64,000 nt of DNA, taken from Stereocaulon alpinum. Its lineage: Eukaryota; Ascomycota; Lecanoromycetes; Lecanorales; Stereocaulaceae. The stretch spans positions 124,001-188,000 of the forward strand of contig JAEUBA010000031.1 in assembly GCA_018257865.1 (NCBI GenBank), read 5' to 3'. The translations under genes and the position numbers were made by a program. The first letter of the stretch is position 1, and every line of letters starts with the position of its first letter. Positions 21,602 to 33,187 of the stretch are shown here, piece after piece. The notes under the pieces are model-generated. The model saw nothing but the letters and a program-made list of their open reading frames with translations. It had not been told where the DNA came from and ran no database searches.

Positions 21602-23284
21602 ATGCTTCCTTTGGCTACGGTTGTCTTAATCGCTTTTTGGAGTGCCGTTACGGAAGGCAGAAATGATACGATAGTCCACGGCTGGGTGTCTGAACCGGAT
21701 GGACGCGGTACTTGGTCTATACTTTGGAGCTGTCTCGTTACGATCTTCATCTGCACATGGTCGGTCTTACATCTCGATGTGCCAAACCGCCATGGTCGGT
21801 GGTATCTGTTCTTCCGGAAGGTTGGATGGATGCTAGTTACAGCGATAGCGCCTGAGTTCATGGTTATCCGGTCATACAATAAATACTTTAATGCACGGCA
21901 ACTTTTACGTCAACTTGTCACCAATGGTGGAGAGGGATGGACGATGATACATGCGCAATTTGCTGTGGCAGGCGGTATTAGATTCCAGGATGTCCATGGA
22001 GCCATGGTCCCCGATCGGAAGAAGTCACTAAAAGAGGCAGTGAAGTCTGGCAAGGTCCGTGACCCGCCCATCTCAGAAGAAGAACTGAGCAGTCGCAGTA
22101 AAAGTGACTGGGTCCTCAAATTCGTTGCCATTTGTCAGATCACGTGGTTTGCGCTTCAGGCGCTTTTTCGTGGAGTGAAGCATGTCCAGGTCACTGCTCT
22201 TGAGATACTGACTGTGGCATTCGTATTCTGTTCCATTATCATCTACGCCTTTTGCTGGAATCAACCTCAAGATGTTGAGTTTCCTATCGTACTCAGGATG
22301 GGCGAGGATAACGCAGATTTGAGCCAAACATTGGAGCAAAGCGACTCCAGATTTGCAGATGGTCAGGATTTACATTGCGATCAGCAAGAAACAACTGACC
22401 TCGATACGGCTCCGAATGACGTGTCGCAGGGTCGAAGATCTTGGCCGACTTCGAGACATGGACCTGCAGTCGATGGAGCGTACAGAGAGGGCTTTGTAGA
22501 ACAGCTAGCTCCGATTGCAGATCATTCAAATAGCCGTTCTGCTCGGTGGAACGATGGAGATATACCCAGTGCATATGAAAGCGGGCTTATGCTACAGTCA
22601 GAGTCGCGAAGCAGTACGCGTTTACAGAACATGGATGTGTCTGAAGCTGGCGACGTAGGGGACCCGGACAGCGATCCGAACACCATTGCGAGACTCGAGT
22701 GCATCGCCAACGCTGGAGAAAACCACGAGCGCAACCCATACCAGAACCGGCCTCAAGCGTCATCTTCAAAGATATCAGGAGAGCCCAATGCGAGGTCCTC
22801 AACCACTGTGATACCGGAGGCGACGGTAGTAAAGATCGATGCTGGAGTTAGCGACCTTGAAGGCGTTGCGAAGCCGTCAAACAGTGAATCAGATGTAGAC
22901 TTCGATTACATTGACAAGATGGACTTTCCCCTCCTTGGACTTCTAGGATCTTTATTCGGCGCAATCCATTGCTTAGCCTGGAACTCACCTTTCCCGACGT
23001 CACAAGAGACGTTTGCTTGGCGCCTCTGTTCGGTAGTGGCGACATGTTTGCCGTTAGCTTTTGCCCCTATTATGGGATGGATTCTAAACCAAATTATCCT
23101 GCGAGATAAAAGTTACAGCGATTCGAGTCTTGGATTTTTCCTCTTGCTTGGCATTATAAACTCATCATATGCTGTGGCACGTATTACACTCATAGTGCTC
23201 GCATTTATCGCACTCCGGGCATTACCTGCGGATGCCTATCAGACGGTGAGTTGGAACAGCTATATACCGCATTTTGGGGCTTGA
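21602..23284 (+). CDS. Conserved fungal polytopic membrane protein, function unknown
   Basis: Single exon, 560 residues. Hydrophobic segments lie at about 3-18, 38-56, 72-90, 167-187 and 199-219, then a long hydrophilic loop (about 225-435, acidic and Ser-rich), then a second membrane block at about 440-540 (FPLLGLLGSLFGAIHCLAW; GFFLLLGIINSSYAVARITL). The end SWNSYIPHFGA is like the conserved (D/N)WxxYIPH 3' end I know from this Pezizomycotina-wide family. Those proteins have no assigned function and are often found near HET or NLR genes. The start at 21602 puts a hydrophobic segment first and there is no better upstream ATG. Confidence 0.7.
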   Translation: MLPLATVVLIAFWSAVTEGRNDTIVHGWVSEPDGRGTWSILWSCLVTIFICTWSVLHLDVPNRHGRWYLFFRKVGWMLVTAIAPEFMVIRSYNKYFNARQLLRQLVTNGGEGWTMIHAQFAVAGGIRFQDVHGAMVPDRKKSLKEAVKSGKVRDPPISEEELSSRSKSDWVLKFVAICQITWFALQALFRGVKHVQVTALEILTVAFVFCSIIIYAFCWNQPQDVEFPIVLRMGEDNADLSQTLEQSDSRFADGQDLHCDQQETTDLDTAPNDVSQGRRSWPTSRHGPAVDGAYREGFVEQLAPIADHSNSRSARWNDGDIPSAYESGLMLQSESRSSTRLQNMDVSEAGDVGDPDSDPNTIARLECIANAGENHERNPYQNRPQASSSKISGEPNARSSTTVIPEATVVKIDAGVSDLEGVAKPSNSESDVDFDYIDKMDFPLLGLLGSLFGAIHCLAWNSPFPTSQETFAWRLCSVVATCLPLAFAPIMGWILNQIILRDKSYSDSSLGFFLLLGIINSSYAVARITLIVLAFIALRALPADAYQTVSWNSYIPHFGA

Positions 23285-24828
23285 GATTCTTGGTCGTGTG
23301 GAGAGCGAGCGAGACGACGGGAAATGCTTGGGTATTATGTCGCGAGCGCTGCACCCGCTACACAGCCAGATGGATCTCAAAACGAATCATCTTCGCCATT
23401 GTTACTCCGCTGCGGCACTTAGACTGGACACTTCGAATTGGTCTAAAGCGTCTACTAGCAACGTGACATTTTTCGGCGCACATTAGTGTTGAAGATCCGA
23501 AGGCGACGACAGCGTTTCCGACGGAATATAGTACGGAGTCCTCCTTGCCTACGTGCGGCGGAATATCCCTATACCAGAATTCCGCGCCAGCGAGTTCGAG
23601 ATGATGAAATACAGACGCCAAAGCTCAAAGTCTCTATGGCTGACTTGGAACAATTTTACAAAGCCACTTTGAACGAGATAATGCAAGGACGATAAGAACT
23701 ACCACCAATGATCAACAGTGAATACCGATCAAACTCCTCTCGAGCCCCTCCAATTCTTTACACCGTTTTCAACACCAGCTTCCACGGTTGCAACAAATCG
23801 TGCATCGAATCCCAACGCGACATCATATCCCTCTTCAACGAATGCCAAGGCCGCAACCACTACGGAGAACACCATATTCTAGATCGGCTTCCTAAACGAC
23901 GCAGAAATGAAAAATTGGTCGCGATGAAGAGCTCGACGAGACGTTGAATATAAATACCTTCTATAGTGTGTCGTTTCATAGAGTAGTAATCCATCATCTG
24001 CTGATTCTTGCCGATCCATTGATTTCTTGGGAAATTTGTTTAAGGAAGTGGCCAAATTATTGGCAGAATGCATCTGTGCCGTTCTTTGCCGTCGTCGTCC
24101 TAGTATCGCTTTTTCGACATGGTGCTAGGGAGAAATAGGGAAAGAGTAAGGTGGGCTCCATGTATATATGACATACGCGCTGAGTTTGCACTTGCCGGCT
24201 CACTGCAGCTATTGAACTCAGATAGCGGTCACCATCTGATCGCCGGAGTTCATATTGGCGAACCTTCCGGGAAGCTGAGCCACGGTTATTGTTGTCGGTT
24301 TGAAGGAGCGGCTCACATCTCGATATCCTTGACAGTCTGCGAACGAGATTCTTCTTCGATGTAGCTGCATTGCTCCTTCATTGGGTGGTTCTTGATATTG
24401 CGGCTGCGAGCGAGACCGGTTCGGAAAGGAAGTCAGGTTGGAATTAGAGATGCGAAGCAGAGCAGGAAGAGCATACGAAAGTAACATGTCAGGGCTGAGG
24501 TCAACTCACAAGATCGAGGTCCTCGAGCGAAGAGCACAAAGAGAACATGGTTTCCGATACTATTTGACAATGTTTATGGAATTACATGAACATCCCCTGC
24601 TTAAGGGCGTGCAGCTTGGTCAGAACAACAAAATGAATAACACGCGATATTCCATATACAGCGTTAATTTACTTTCGTCAAGTCTTTGACCATGTTACTC
24701 GCGAAGATATACACAAAAATCATGCAAAATCATAGAGGGCTCCATATATCGTACGTCGACCTTCCAGTAACAGAAAAATAGTCACTGACCACACCAAAAT
24801 TACATCGCCAAGACGCATCCCTCCGCTA
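23285..24828. other. Intergenic, convergent genes on both sides
   Basis: 3' flanks of the membrane-protein and NmrA-like genes. Short plus-strand frames around 23580-23700 (SMADLEQFYKATLNEIMQGR) and 23708-23947 look partly protein-like but cannot be joined into a gene. Confidence 0.35.
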
Positions 24829-25904
24829 TCAGTAGACCCTCGGCACCTTAGCCATCTCCACCGCCTCCCTCGTACAAGCATCCAAATCCTCCACTGGCAG
24901 TCCCAAAACCCCATTCAGCAACCCCTTCGTCTTCTCAAATTCACCACTCCCATCCTGATAGAAGACCCTCGAATACATCATCCTCGCAAATCCCGTCATA
25001 TCCCCTTTCTGCATAGCCTCCACACCAGCCTTATACCGACTCGTAGAGGGTTCATGTTCAATCTTCCAGTCCTCCAACTTCGTGCCAGTGACGCGCATGA
25101 CGGAGTTCAGCATATCTTTCTGGCTGAGAGTGAAGGAGGAGACATAGACGAACTTGTTCCGATAGTGAGCCAGGCACGGGCTTTTGTCCCCGGCATCATC
25201 AGGAAGCATTTTCAAAGCAAGCAACTTCGCAACACTGCGCCCACACTGGATCGCAGTACTGGTATTAATACGCGTATCGCCATCATCAAAGAACGTAACA
25301 GTGCGATCTTTGAAATCAAACCCGTACGTCATCGGCCCATGAGACAAGGAGAACTCATACCAAAACCCGCACGTAACACCGATCCAGGAGCTCTTGCCTA
25401 GCTTCTCGATATGCGCACGATGTGCGGCGCTTTTGTCGCCGATGGGGAATATGTCTTTGCAGAGACCGGGATTGCTGATGTCGTAGCCCCACTCGTTCGG
25501 TAGGACCCAGGGGACATTGGCGGTCGCTGCAGCTTCGATGAGTCTGGTCTGCTGGTCTGGTGGGGCTCTGGGGCCCATCGTGATGATTAGGGCGTCTTGG
25601 CCTTGGAGGGCGGAGACGAGGGATTCTTGGTCAGCGTAGTCGATTTTCTTGGTTTCGATGCCGGCGGGGATTGTGTTTGGGCTGTCGGTGCGGGTGAGGG
25701 CGGTGATGGTGTATTTGCCGAGTTTGAGGAGCTCTTCTGTGATGACTTTGCCGATGGTGCCGCCGGCCTGATTGATGATTTAATTTAACCATCTCAATAA
25801 GCAGAGGCTGGAATAATAAGGTTATGACTTACACCAACGATTGCAACTTTTTCGATGTGATTCTTCAGACCTTGCGGTTGCTCGCTGGCATATTGTTGGG
25901 CCAT
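24829..25904 (-). CDS. NmrA-like / isoflavone-reductase-like NAD(P)-binding protein
   Basis: Exons 25833-25904 and 24829-25767 join in phase (65-nt intron, GTAAGT...ATCAG) to 336 residues. The dinucleotide-binding motif AIVGAGGTIGK spans the splice at residues 21-31 (GxxGxxG). The Rossmann fold continues with TITALTRTDSP, SLVSALQGQDALIITMG and TANVPWVLPNEWGYD, the last typical of the atypical short-chain dehydrogenases of the PCBER/NmrA group. No catalytic triad can be assigned by eye, so it may be a reductase or a redox-sensing regulator. A cluster of GATA sites lies about 290-335 bp upstream of the start. Confidence 0.8.
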
Positions 25905-27209
25905 GGTAAAGATGAGCTCAGTGATGCAGAAATTGGAGAGATTGATCAACGCGGTCCAAGATTAGTATAGGTTGGCTCGACTGAAAGCAACAAAAGGTGA
26001 GACAATGCACCGAGGAGAGAGGAGAGCTTTTCTGAGGTAGTAGAAGTCACACAAACGTGCATTGGGAGAAAGAAAGCGTTCAATGAGCTTTATTTATACC
26101 GACCAGAGGTCAACCAAACATCGCTCACATAGGGCCGGAGACGCTTAGAGTGCAGGTCCGCTTTCCTATCCCCAAGGTATCTAGGCACACTTATCTCCGA
26201 TATTATCTCCCTATTATCTCCCTTTATAAAGAATTATCTCCATCGAGCTAGCAGCAACTTTCAAGGCCCCAGTAAGTTGTTGCAACTTACCCTTTTCCGG
26301 AAACGCCATCTTGTCATGAATGTGGTGTCTGCCGCTGACTGGCGCATACACGGCTTGGGAATTATGACAACACTCGTGCATAGACACGTACAGATCAATT
26401 TTACTTTCGAGCACCAGCGCCGGGGGTCGAATCAAATGTCTTTCGAGATGTTCTTGTGAACAGTTATACTCTGTATGCCAAGACTTCTTGCGTCGATACC
26501 CTCGCGTCGCAACCGATCAATCTAGCAAAAACAATATTGTCAAATCAATGTTTATATCACATGCCGAGTCATCCAAGCGTATGACTAAGGTAGTGTTTGG
26601 GACTAACAGACATACCTTAGTCTCTCCGTTAGCTCCATCGGAACGGCTCAGCTCCGGCTATTCAGACCCCGTCCTTAGTAAGCGGACTAGAGGTCCAAAG
26701 CGAACTATGTCATATGACCAGATGTGTAAGCTTTAGCTACAGAATTAGCCATGCAGAGGTCCAGCAACTTCACGGGCTATGTCTTGCAGCTGAGTCAATG
26801 TGAATGCACTGCTGGTATGTAGTGACGCAATGCATTACATGTGATGGACTACGCTCTTTGTCCTTATGCATGTGCATTGATGGCGAAGGATCTAAGGACT
26901 GCTAATTAAGAGCTTTGCACACACACTTAGAACAAAGATGCCCCTCTACTGTGCGAGCGCTGGAATCAAGATAACTGTGACACAGCGACAATGAATGGCA
27001 CTCGTACAACTCAGCCTGGATGCGCCAGTGGACTTATTGATGGTCCTGATGTTTATGTCTTCCTTGTACTTATGATAAGATGCCTTGGAGAGAGTGGGCC
27101 AATTAAAAGCAATGTTTGTTCTAGGAGGAACGGAGCATCGTGATGTGCATCGAAGCGTTGGGCAGCACGGCCGCTGCCATATCCGAAGTGCACTTACTAG
27201 CAGTGGTCA
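25905..27209. other. Intergenic; promoter of NmrA-like gene, otherwise empty
   Basis: Besides the GATA-site cluster at 26191-26238, I see no gene, RNA or repeat. Confidence 0.4.
26191..26238 (-). promoter_or_regulatory. Cluster of four GATAA sites upstream of NmrA-like gene
   Basis: The plus strand has TTATCTCC at 26191, 26203, 26214 and 26234, i.e. four GGAGATAA sites on the minus strand within 48 bp, close to a TTTATAAA sequence. Spaced HGATAR sites are the binding pattern of fungal GATA factors such as AreA (nitrogen) or SreA-type (iron). The gene they face starts at 25904. That these sites act is inference. Confidence 0.5.
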
Positions 27210-28553
27210 TTACGCACAGGCGATGTTACCGACATCAAGAAAACGAGGAAATGGGTATCTGCACTGCCATCTAAGTGTCAGCTAAGGCGCCCAGCTCAAC
27301 TCGATGAGGTGATTCTGGTTACTCACGCACGGAATTGCTGGAAGGTAAATTGATATGGGCCAGCCAGCCCGTCGCGGTAGAACGTAATACGCAATCCTCC
27401 AAGGTTAACAGTAGGGTCCCATGGGTCGCTTTACACATAGGTTGGTTAATCGATAAGTCCAGGTGAGTTGCACAGCAGAAACTTGGTACGTTGAGGTTAA
27501 GGCACATCGTCAGTTAGCGATGTGGACGACCGTATCTGTCATGGTAGTTACATCCAGTGCATCTGAAGTCCGATTAACGATGAAGATGGCATTGGCTGTA
27601 GCATACTTACAATCCGTTTGGGATATTGAAATTACATTTGTAAGCCGCTGGTGCACTGGCAATCCGACTCAGAGACTGATCGGTGTAAGAGCCACCATAT
27701 GAACCGCTGATAGCATTTGGGGCCATGCTGCGGCTCTGAGTGTTATGAGTTATGCCTTGGCTGTATGGATCTGCGCTGGACGAGTAAGGCTGCGAGCTTT
27801 GGCTGCCTTGATGATATCCGCCCGAAGACTGGGGAGGAGACTGATAGTCTTGATTATATGAACCATACTGAGCGGAACTTCCAGACAGTGATCCTGACTG
27901 AGCCTGCTGGCTCTGACCGTATGGAGTCTGGAATGAAGGTTGGTTTGCACTCCCAGTCTGTGGTTGGTATGCACTCCCAGTCTGTGATTGGTATGCACTT
28001 CCAGTCTGTAGTTGGTATGTACTCCCAGTCTGTGATTGGTATGTTGGACCCTGTTGAGGCTGGTGATAGCTTTGTTGAGCATTTGAGTCTACATACTGGC
28101 CCTGGGAATGCTGGTTCTGCGGCGGCGGCGGCCATCCTGCAGCTTGCGGAGGCGACGAACCATAACCTTGACTCTGGCCAGTCTGGGGACCAGGATCACT
28201 GAATACATGTTGCGCGTGTCCATAAGGCGGACGGCTCGGGGCTGGAGGGTTACTGGCTTCCGGAGGCTTGTCCTTACGATCTTTTTGCCACCCCCTGTGC
28301 CCAATGTGCTGATCTTCGTCGCGTTGGTCTAATTGGCGGAACGCCTTTTGAATGTTTTGAAGTTTGGGCATACTATCCCAGCGAGATTTTGAGCGATCTC
28401 CCATGCTGTCTCTACTTTCACGATAGGAGGCTTGGGTGATTGTATTGAAGCTGAAGGATTGCTCTTGGCAGGTTGAATGGGCGGAGTCTGTTTTCTTGAA
28501 ACAGGGCGCCAGCAATCTTAAAGGTCTGACTCACTGCTGGCGAACAGGTCCAT
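27210..28553 (-). CDS. Gln/Ser/Tyr-rich prion-like low-complexity protein
   Basis: Exons 28535-28553 (19 nt), 27611-28487, 27327-27428 and 27210-27270 join in phase to 352 residues. A charged N-terminal part (RWDSMPKLQNIQKAFRQLDQ) is followed by about 200 residues dominated by Q, S, Y, G and P, including about five tandem copies of an 8-residue unit (TGSAYQSQ-type). The end is ordered and conserved-looking: FDPWDPTVNLGGLRITFYRD, then YQFTFQQFRA and WQCRYPFPRF. No known domain. Composition is that of prion-like or condensate-forming regions. It is transcribed divergently from the DUF6594 gene at 29208, 655 bp away. The last two exons depend on my choice of splice sites. Confidence 0.6.
27941..28044. 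repeat. 24-nt tandem repeat inside coding region, about 4.5 units
   Basis: Unit GGTATGCACTCCCAGTCTGTGATT with a few substitutions, on the plus strand; in the minus-strand gene each unit encodes eight residues rich in Gln, Ser, Thr and Tyr. Nearly all unit-to-unit changes keep the frame. Confidence 0.85.
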
Positions 28554-29207
28554 GCCGGGGTTGATAGGGGACACACCGGCCGCAAGAGAGATGCGATAGG
28601 CCCGAGCTCGAATTAAACCCATTGCACCACGATAGCCTTATAGGCAACACTCCGCAGTCCAGCAGCGATGTGGAGGCTCTGCGCAACCCAGTCCGGTCTT
28701 ATCTTTGCAAGCGAAACGAGGCGTCGAGCCATAGGCGGGGCTTGCGAGCTACTCCGAGATGATCGTAGCATAGGGCTTAGGCGGTACATGATCATGTTTG
28801 GGAAATCGCCCCAGCGTATCATCATATCGCGCGACGTGCAGAAGCGCGGTCCAGAACTCGCTAAATGATGCACCCTTCGCATCTGACTTTGTGCATTGCA
28901 TACTGAAGGTAGCCAACATACTGTATAGGTGCAGAAAGCAAGGCAGAACCCGTGTCATGTGGCCATTAACACATGGACTCAAGACGCGCCTCCGTATCGC
29001 ATGCGCAAGCCTCGTCGTGTTCAGCTGCAATGGTCACCCACTAAGCCTAGCTCCGCCACAATGGCTCGTACGGCTTTCCGTGCCTCTCTCCTGCTATACA
29101 AAAGGTATAAGCATACCTCATCTCTACAGCACATGGATACTGCGTGTTTCAACAAATACTACATAAACACACGTAGATATATATATATATATATCATACC
29201 GACGATT
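28554..29207. other. Divergent promoter region
   Basis: Shared upstream DNA of the Gln-rich gene and the first DUF6594 gene. Contains a (AT)9 tract at 29177-29194, 13 nt before the ATG at 29208; no gene recognised. Confidence 0.45.
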
Positions 29208-30482
29208 ATGGGCTCGAATGTGCAACCTGCAATAACGTTATCTAATTTGCAGCCGCTAAATAATGCGCAGGGAGTTTCTGGAGGGCACGTACAACCGAGC
29301 TCGGGCCTAGCGCCACAAAATATTGGGCAGCATCCTCAGCAGTATCAGGCACCACCGCAGCAATATCAACAGGCAGTGAATTATCAGAGTCCTCCGTTAC
29401 ATCCTGTTGTTTACCCTGGCGGCGCGCAATACACTGTTGCTAATTCTCAGAAACCCACCCTTAGCGAAGCCGATGATCAGCCATGGAGATAGTAAGTCTT
29501 TCAAAGGAGTAAACTTACGAAGAGGTCCCGGTAATTCTGACGTATAAGTAGCAGGGGTTACCCCGCTATGTGCAAGTGGATGGCGTCCGACAACGACTTC
29601 TTTGTTCTGCGAAGATTTGGGCAGGTAGCAGCAAGAGTGTTGTTACGCATGCAAGATCGAATTGCGAAACTCGAGGAGGATCTCAGGTGTCTGGATCAAG
29701 TGTGCATGAAAGCCGGGCTCAATAACGGGACATTCCGTTATGAGCCCAAGCTCGAAAGGGAGGGTATCCTAGACGAACTGGGCTGGAGGTTGGAGCAATA
29801 TCGTACGTATGACGTTAGCGGCAAATTACCAATGCTAATATGGTGCTTAGAGCGGTTCTATCTTGATCACTCCCAGATGAAGGCTCGACCCGACGCGACA
29901 GATTTCCAGATCTCGAATGTCAAACGATGGATCGAGGGTGCGAACATTAAGGTGATTCAACAAGAAGAACAGCAGTTCTTAGATAAAGCCGGCGACCTCG
30001 TAGCTATTGTTCCCAAGGATAGAACACCACTGCGAAGGTTCATTGACAGGTTCAATCTGCTGAGACTGCTCTCCTGCTTCAGAGAAAGAAAGGTACACAA
30101 TGCTTGGTCATGCATCCGACTCATTTGGGATTTGAGAGTTAACATTTTGCAGAAGAATGAGCGAGAATACGATCCAGAAGACTTTGAAAGAAGTACCACC
30201 GTCTATGACAACGATCCGGCTGTTGATAAGTTCGTAACCTGCGCGACGATCTTCCTTGGCTTGGGAATGCTTATTGGTCCACTATGGTGGCTGCAGCAAC
30301 TTGCCGATCACGACAACCTCAAGACTCGGCTCGCGGTCATTACTGCGTTCTTGATGGTATTTGCTTTTGCATTGAGCATTCTTACAGTGGCTAAGCCCTT
30401 CGACGTCCTGGCAGCTTCAGCCGCTTATGGCGCGGTGTTGATGGTTTTCATGCAACTTGGATCCGCTGCTGGAGGGCACTAA
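29208..30482 (+). CDS. DUF6594 membrane protein, paralogue 1
   Basis: Exons 29208-29491, 29552-29802, 29851-30092 and 30153-30482 join in phase to 368 residues. A Gln/Pro-rich leader of about 90 residues is followed by the DUF6594 core: RGYPAMCKWMASDNDFFVLR, RFGQVAARVLLRMQDRIAKL (coiled coil), then VYDNDPAVDKF and C-terminal hydrophobic helices (FLGLGMLIGPLWWLQQL; LAVITAFLMVFAFALSILTV; PFDVLAASAAYGAVLMVFMQ). The family is common in Pezizomycotina, is predicted to be membrane-anchored, and has no assigned function. A paralogue with the same exon plan lies at 33622; exon 2 is exactly 251 nt in both. Confidence 0.82.
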
Positions 30483-32627
30483 GAGGAGCACAAGAGATAG
30501 CTGTGCTTACAGCAAGACCTGGATAAGGATAGGGGAAGGATACATGTGCAGCTAACAATATCTAATCTCAGCCTAAGTCGACTTCTTGGGGCTTCGAGGA
30601 GCTATACAAGCTCATGCTCGAGCCTCTCGAGATGTTGACGCCCTATCTGTCTTGGTCGGATTTCTCACCAGATAAAATTCCGAGCGACAACGAGAAAAGC
30701 ACCATGGAAACACATGGTACACGCTTAATCGTGGACTTTTGCGCATCGAAATCGGAATATGGATGTGAGGCTGACATATGAATCACGAGTGAAGATATCC
30801 AGAGAGAGAAAGATCATGTATACACTCTCACGGAATTCAAGGTTCGAAACGTAGTCATGAATTGGCTTTCAAAAATCTATGGCTCAGCACGAGACGGATA
30901 CATTTCGACAGAAAACAACGAGCCAACACAACACAAGAAACTTTGCTACCTTATTTTTGGAACAGTATCATTAGCTTTTTGAGCCTTCACTTTAAGTTTT
31001 GAATGACGAAAGGAGTGGAACTTTGTCATCTAAGGCTCTAATCGTGAAGGATTTGCAGCACTTGTGGCTTGTGTCGCAAGATTTGTTCTAGCATTCTTAC
31101 ATAGTAGCGTCTCGATCGAAATCTTCTTCCTTTCAGTCAACAACAAAATAAGGCTCCTGGGAAGGTCGGAATATGTTTGATGAGGCGAGAAAGCTGTTGC
31201 GGAGAAGCGCCCCGAACATGGGAATGCCAATTTTATGGCTTGTGGACATCAATTTGGAGATGAGTATTGAAGACGGCAGAGCACTATCCGCACCAAGCCA
31301 CACTACCAACGGACTTCGCAGGCATCAATTAGAAGTCGATGATGTATTAGGCGGACGCTAGCGAATATGGACAAAGCAATTGCAAGAACAAGAGTGACTT
31401 GCGTCGGGCTCTCAGCGATCGGGACAATGCACGGGCCCTCACTTCGTTGAGCTCTTCCCTTGCTGCTTTCATCTTTGCTGGAGCGATCTAGTGCTGTCTT
31501 AGTGGTCTTCATGTAGTTGGAATGCAAACGAGTCTTTGATTACACGGAATGATTGTTGGTAGTATACATCACCGCTCGGATATTGCATACATCATGATTA
31601 GAGGGCTATAGCATATGCAACCCATAAATTGCAGAATTCAGCCAGCACACAAGCAATGATTGATCATGTCAATATCTGTTCGCCAACTTTCGTTCACCTT
31701 CCCTTCAGCACTGCATTGAGAGCGGGTCTAACGTGGGGGAACCAGTGGCAAAGACCAGTTGCATCTTTAATGAAACTGAATTAGATTCGCACCCTGAAAG
31801 TATGAGTCCAATCTCCTCCAACAGGACAAAGCCGCTTTCGGGGATACAATGGATAGTTCAAGACTGACTGAGCATTCTCTCGGAAGACACGTAAATATAG
31901 ATCAGGCCTCTAGTCGCCTAGGCAGCTGTCTTGGTAGCTCAAATACAGACGTCCTGTGCATAGAAGACAGCTCTTGTACGACCCGAACCACAACAAGGCC
32001 CACAGTATACTCCGGCGGAGCAAGCAACAAGGCCACTTTGACTCACTGCACCAGTCCCGGCCCCCCCCCCCCCCCCCCCCCCACTAGGCTTGCAGCTAAG
32101 GGCGGATTTGAAGGGGATCCACAACTAGTGTCCAGTCAAGGCGAAGGCGACAATCCTGCCCCTGGAGGCTGGATGGCTGAGACATAAGTATTCTTCCTAT
32201 CAGATACCGCGCACTCGGTCAGCTCGTCATGCACGGACAAGCATTATTCTGTTAACTAGACGGTGGCAGAGGGACCAGGTATCCTGATCATCTTGTCCAA
32301 TGTAGAGCGAGTACTGTGTTGACACATTTCCATGGTTCGGGCATGAGATGTAAATCCTGGGCCCAAGGCATTGTAGAGAGGTATTAGACAGTCGCTGTTC
32401 AAGACAGTGAATGTCAATTGCGGAGACGGCGAAGGAAATTGTTCGTTAAGGTGATACAGCTGAGCCTTGGGTCGTGATGCTAATGCAGCGAGAACACCCC
32501 AATGGACTACTCGCGGACACTTTCGGGGTATTGAAACGCCAGTCCACAGCATGTCCTAGAAGGAAAAAGCCAATGTGCGAAGACTGTTCCTGTTTTCGGG
32601 ACATTGACGCCTCGCTGGAGACTCGGC
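30483..32627. other. Intergenic, 2.1 kb
   Basis: Contains a 22-nt poly-C tract (32061-32082). Small frames at 31303-31527 (minus, one hydrophobic segment) and 31849-32187 (plus, through the poly-C) are not convincing. Nothing else recognised. Confidence 0.4.
32061..32082. repeat. Poly-C homopolymer, 22 nt
   Basis: Twenty-two consecutive C after CCCGG. Such a run is prone to length error in sequencing and to slippage in vivo. It lies outside any supported gene. Confidence 0.9.
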
Positions 32628-33187
32628 CTAAGAAGTTGCAGGCTCTCGTCCGCAATGATTATTTTCCTGGTCCTTATGTACGGTTTGACTGCGGTACGAT
32701 GAAGAATTGTAGTATTTTTCCCCTCCGCACGAGCTTTTCTCTCGGTACGAGCTTTCCCCTCGGTACGAGTCTTCCTCTTCTAGGACCCCATTATGATAAG
32801 CAACTGAAGAAGTCCAAAGTGTTGTTTAGTTAACTTACCTGGTTTCTGAGCGCTGTATCTGTTATCGTGTCTGTGATCGTAACTGTGGTCTTTGCACTCA
32901 TAAGGTTCTTGACTGGATCGTGAATCAGGCTTCGGCCGCGGATCAGGCTTCGGTCGTGAGTCGTCGCGGGGCCTCTCATACCCATGGATGAAGTCTTTAG
33001 TTATTGGCATCGGCGATAACTTGCGCAGGGCTGCCGCCACGGATCTGTGCAAAGAACGTTGTGCAGCTAAGATTGACGGCGTAAGACAGCGCGGGCCGTT
33101 TAGAGAGCGGTCCGCTGGGCAAAGTACCTAAGTACGCGCTGGGACTGGTGTATAATCCGCTGGAAGTTGAAAAGCGGATGCTGGCAT
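32628..33187 (-). CDS. Small charged protein with 6-residue repeats, unknown function
   Basis: Exons 33136-33187, 32839-33066 and 32628-32779 join in phase to 143 residues. The start is MPASAFQLPADYTPVP; the middle reads RSVAAALRKLSPMPITKDFI and HGYERPRDDSRPKP. Two short repeat blocks are visible: RPKPDP/RPKPDS in exon 2 and SYRGES/SYREKS-like units in exon 3, both on an 18-nt period. The rest is Ser/Tyr/Arg/His-rich (YDHRHDNRYSAQKP). No known domain; likely disordered. Like the gene at 27210 it is transcribed divergently from a DUF6594 gene, here 434 bp away. Confidence 0.5.
32720..32773. repeat. 18-nt tandem repeat, three units
   Basis: Units of the form CCCCTCGGTACGAGCTTT with substitutions; in the minus-strand exon they encode three 6-residue copies. 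A second 18-nt repeat of two copies (TCAGGCTTCGGCCGCGGA-type) lies near 32924-32960 in the preceding exon. Confidence 0.75.

Noticed and set aside
27927..28056. Tandem repeat as a possible minisatellite outside genes
   Set aside because: The period (24 nt) keeps the frame of a supported minus-strand gene and the encoded residues match its composition, so it is a coding repeat.
31303..31527. Minus-strand frame with one hydrophobic segment
   Set aside because: Short, isolated, no splice partners and no family resemblance.
31849..32187. Plus-strand 112-codon frame through the poly-C tract
   Set aside because: Depends on the exact length of a 22-nt homopolymer and encodes a poly-Pro run with no other coding character.
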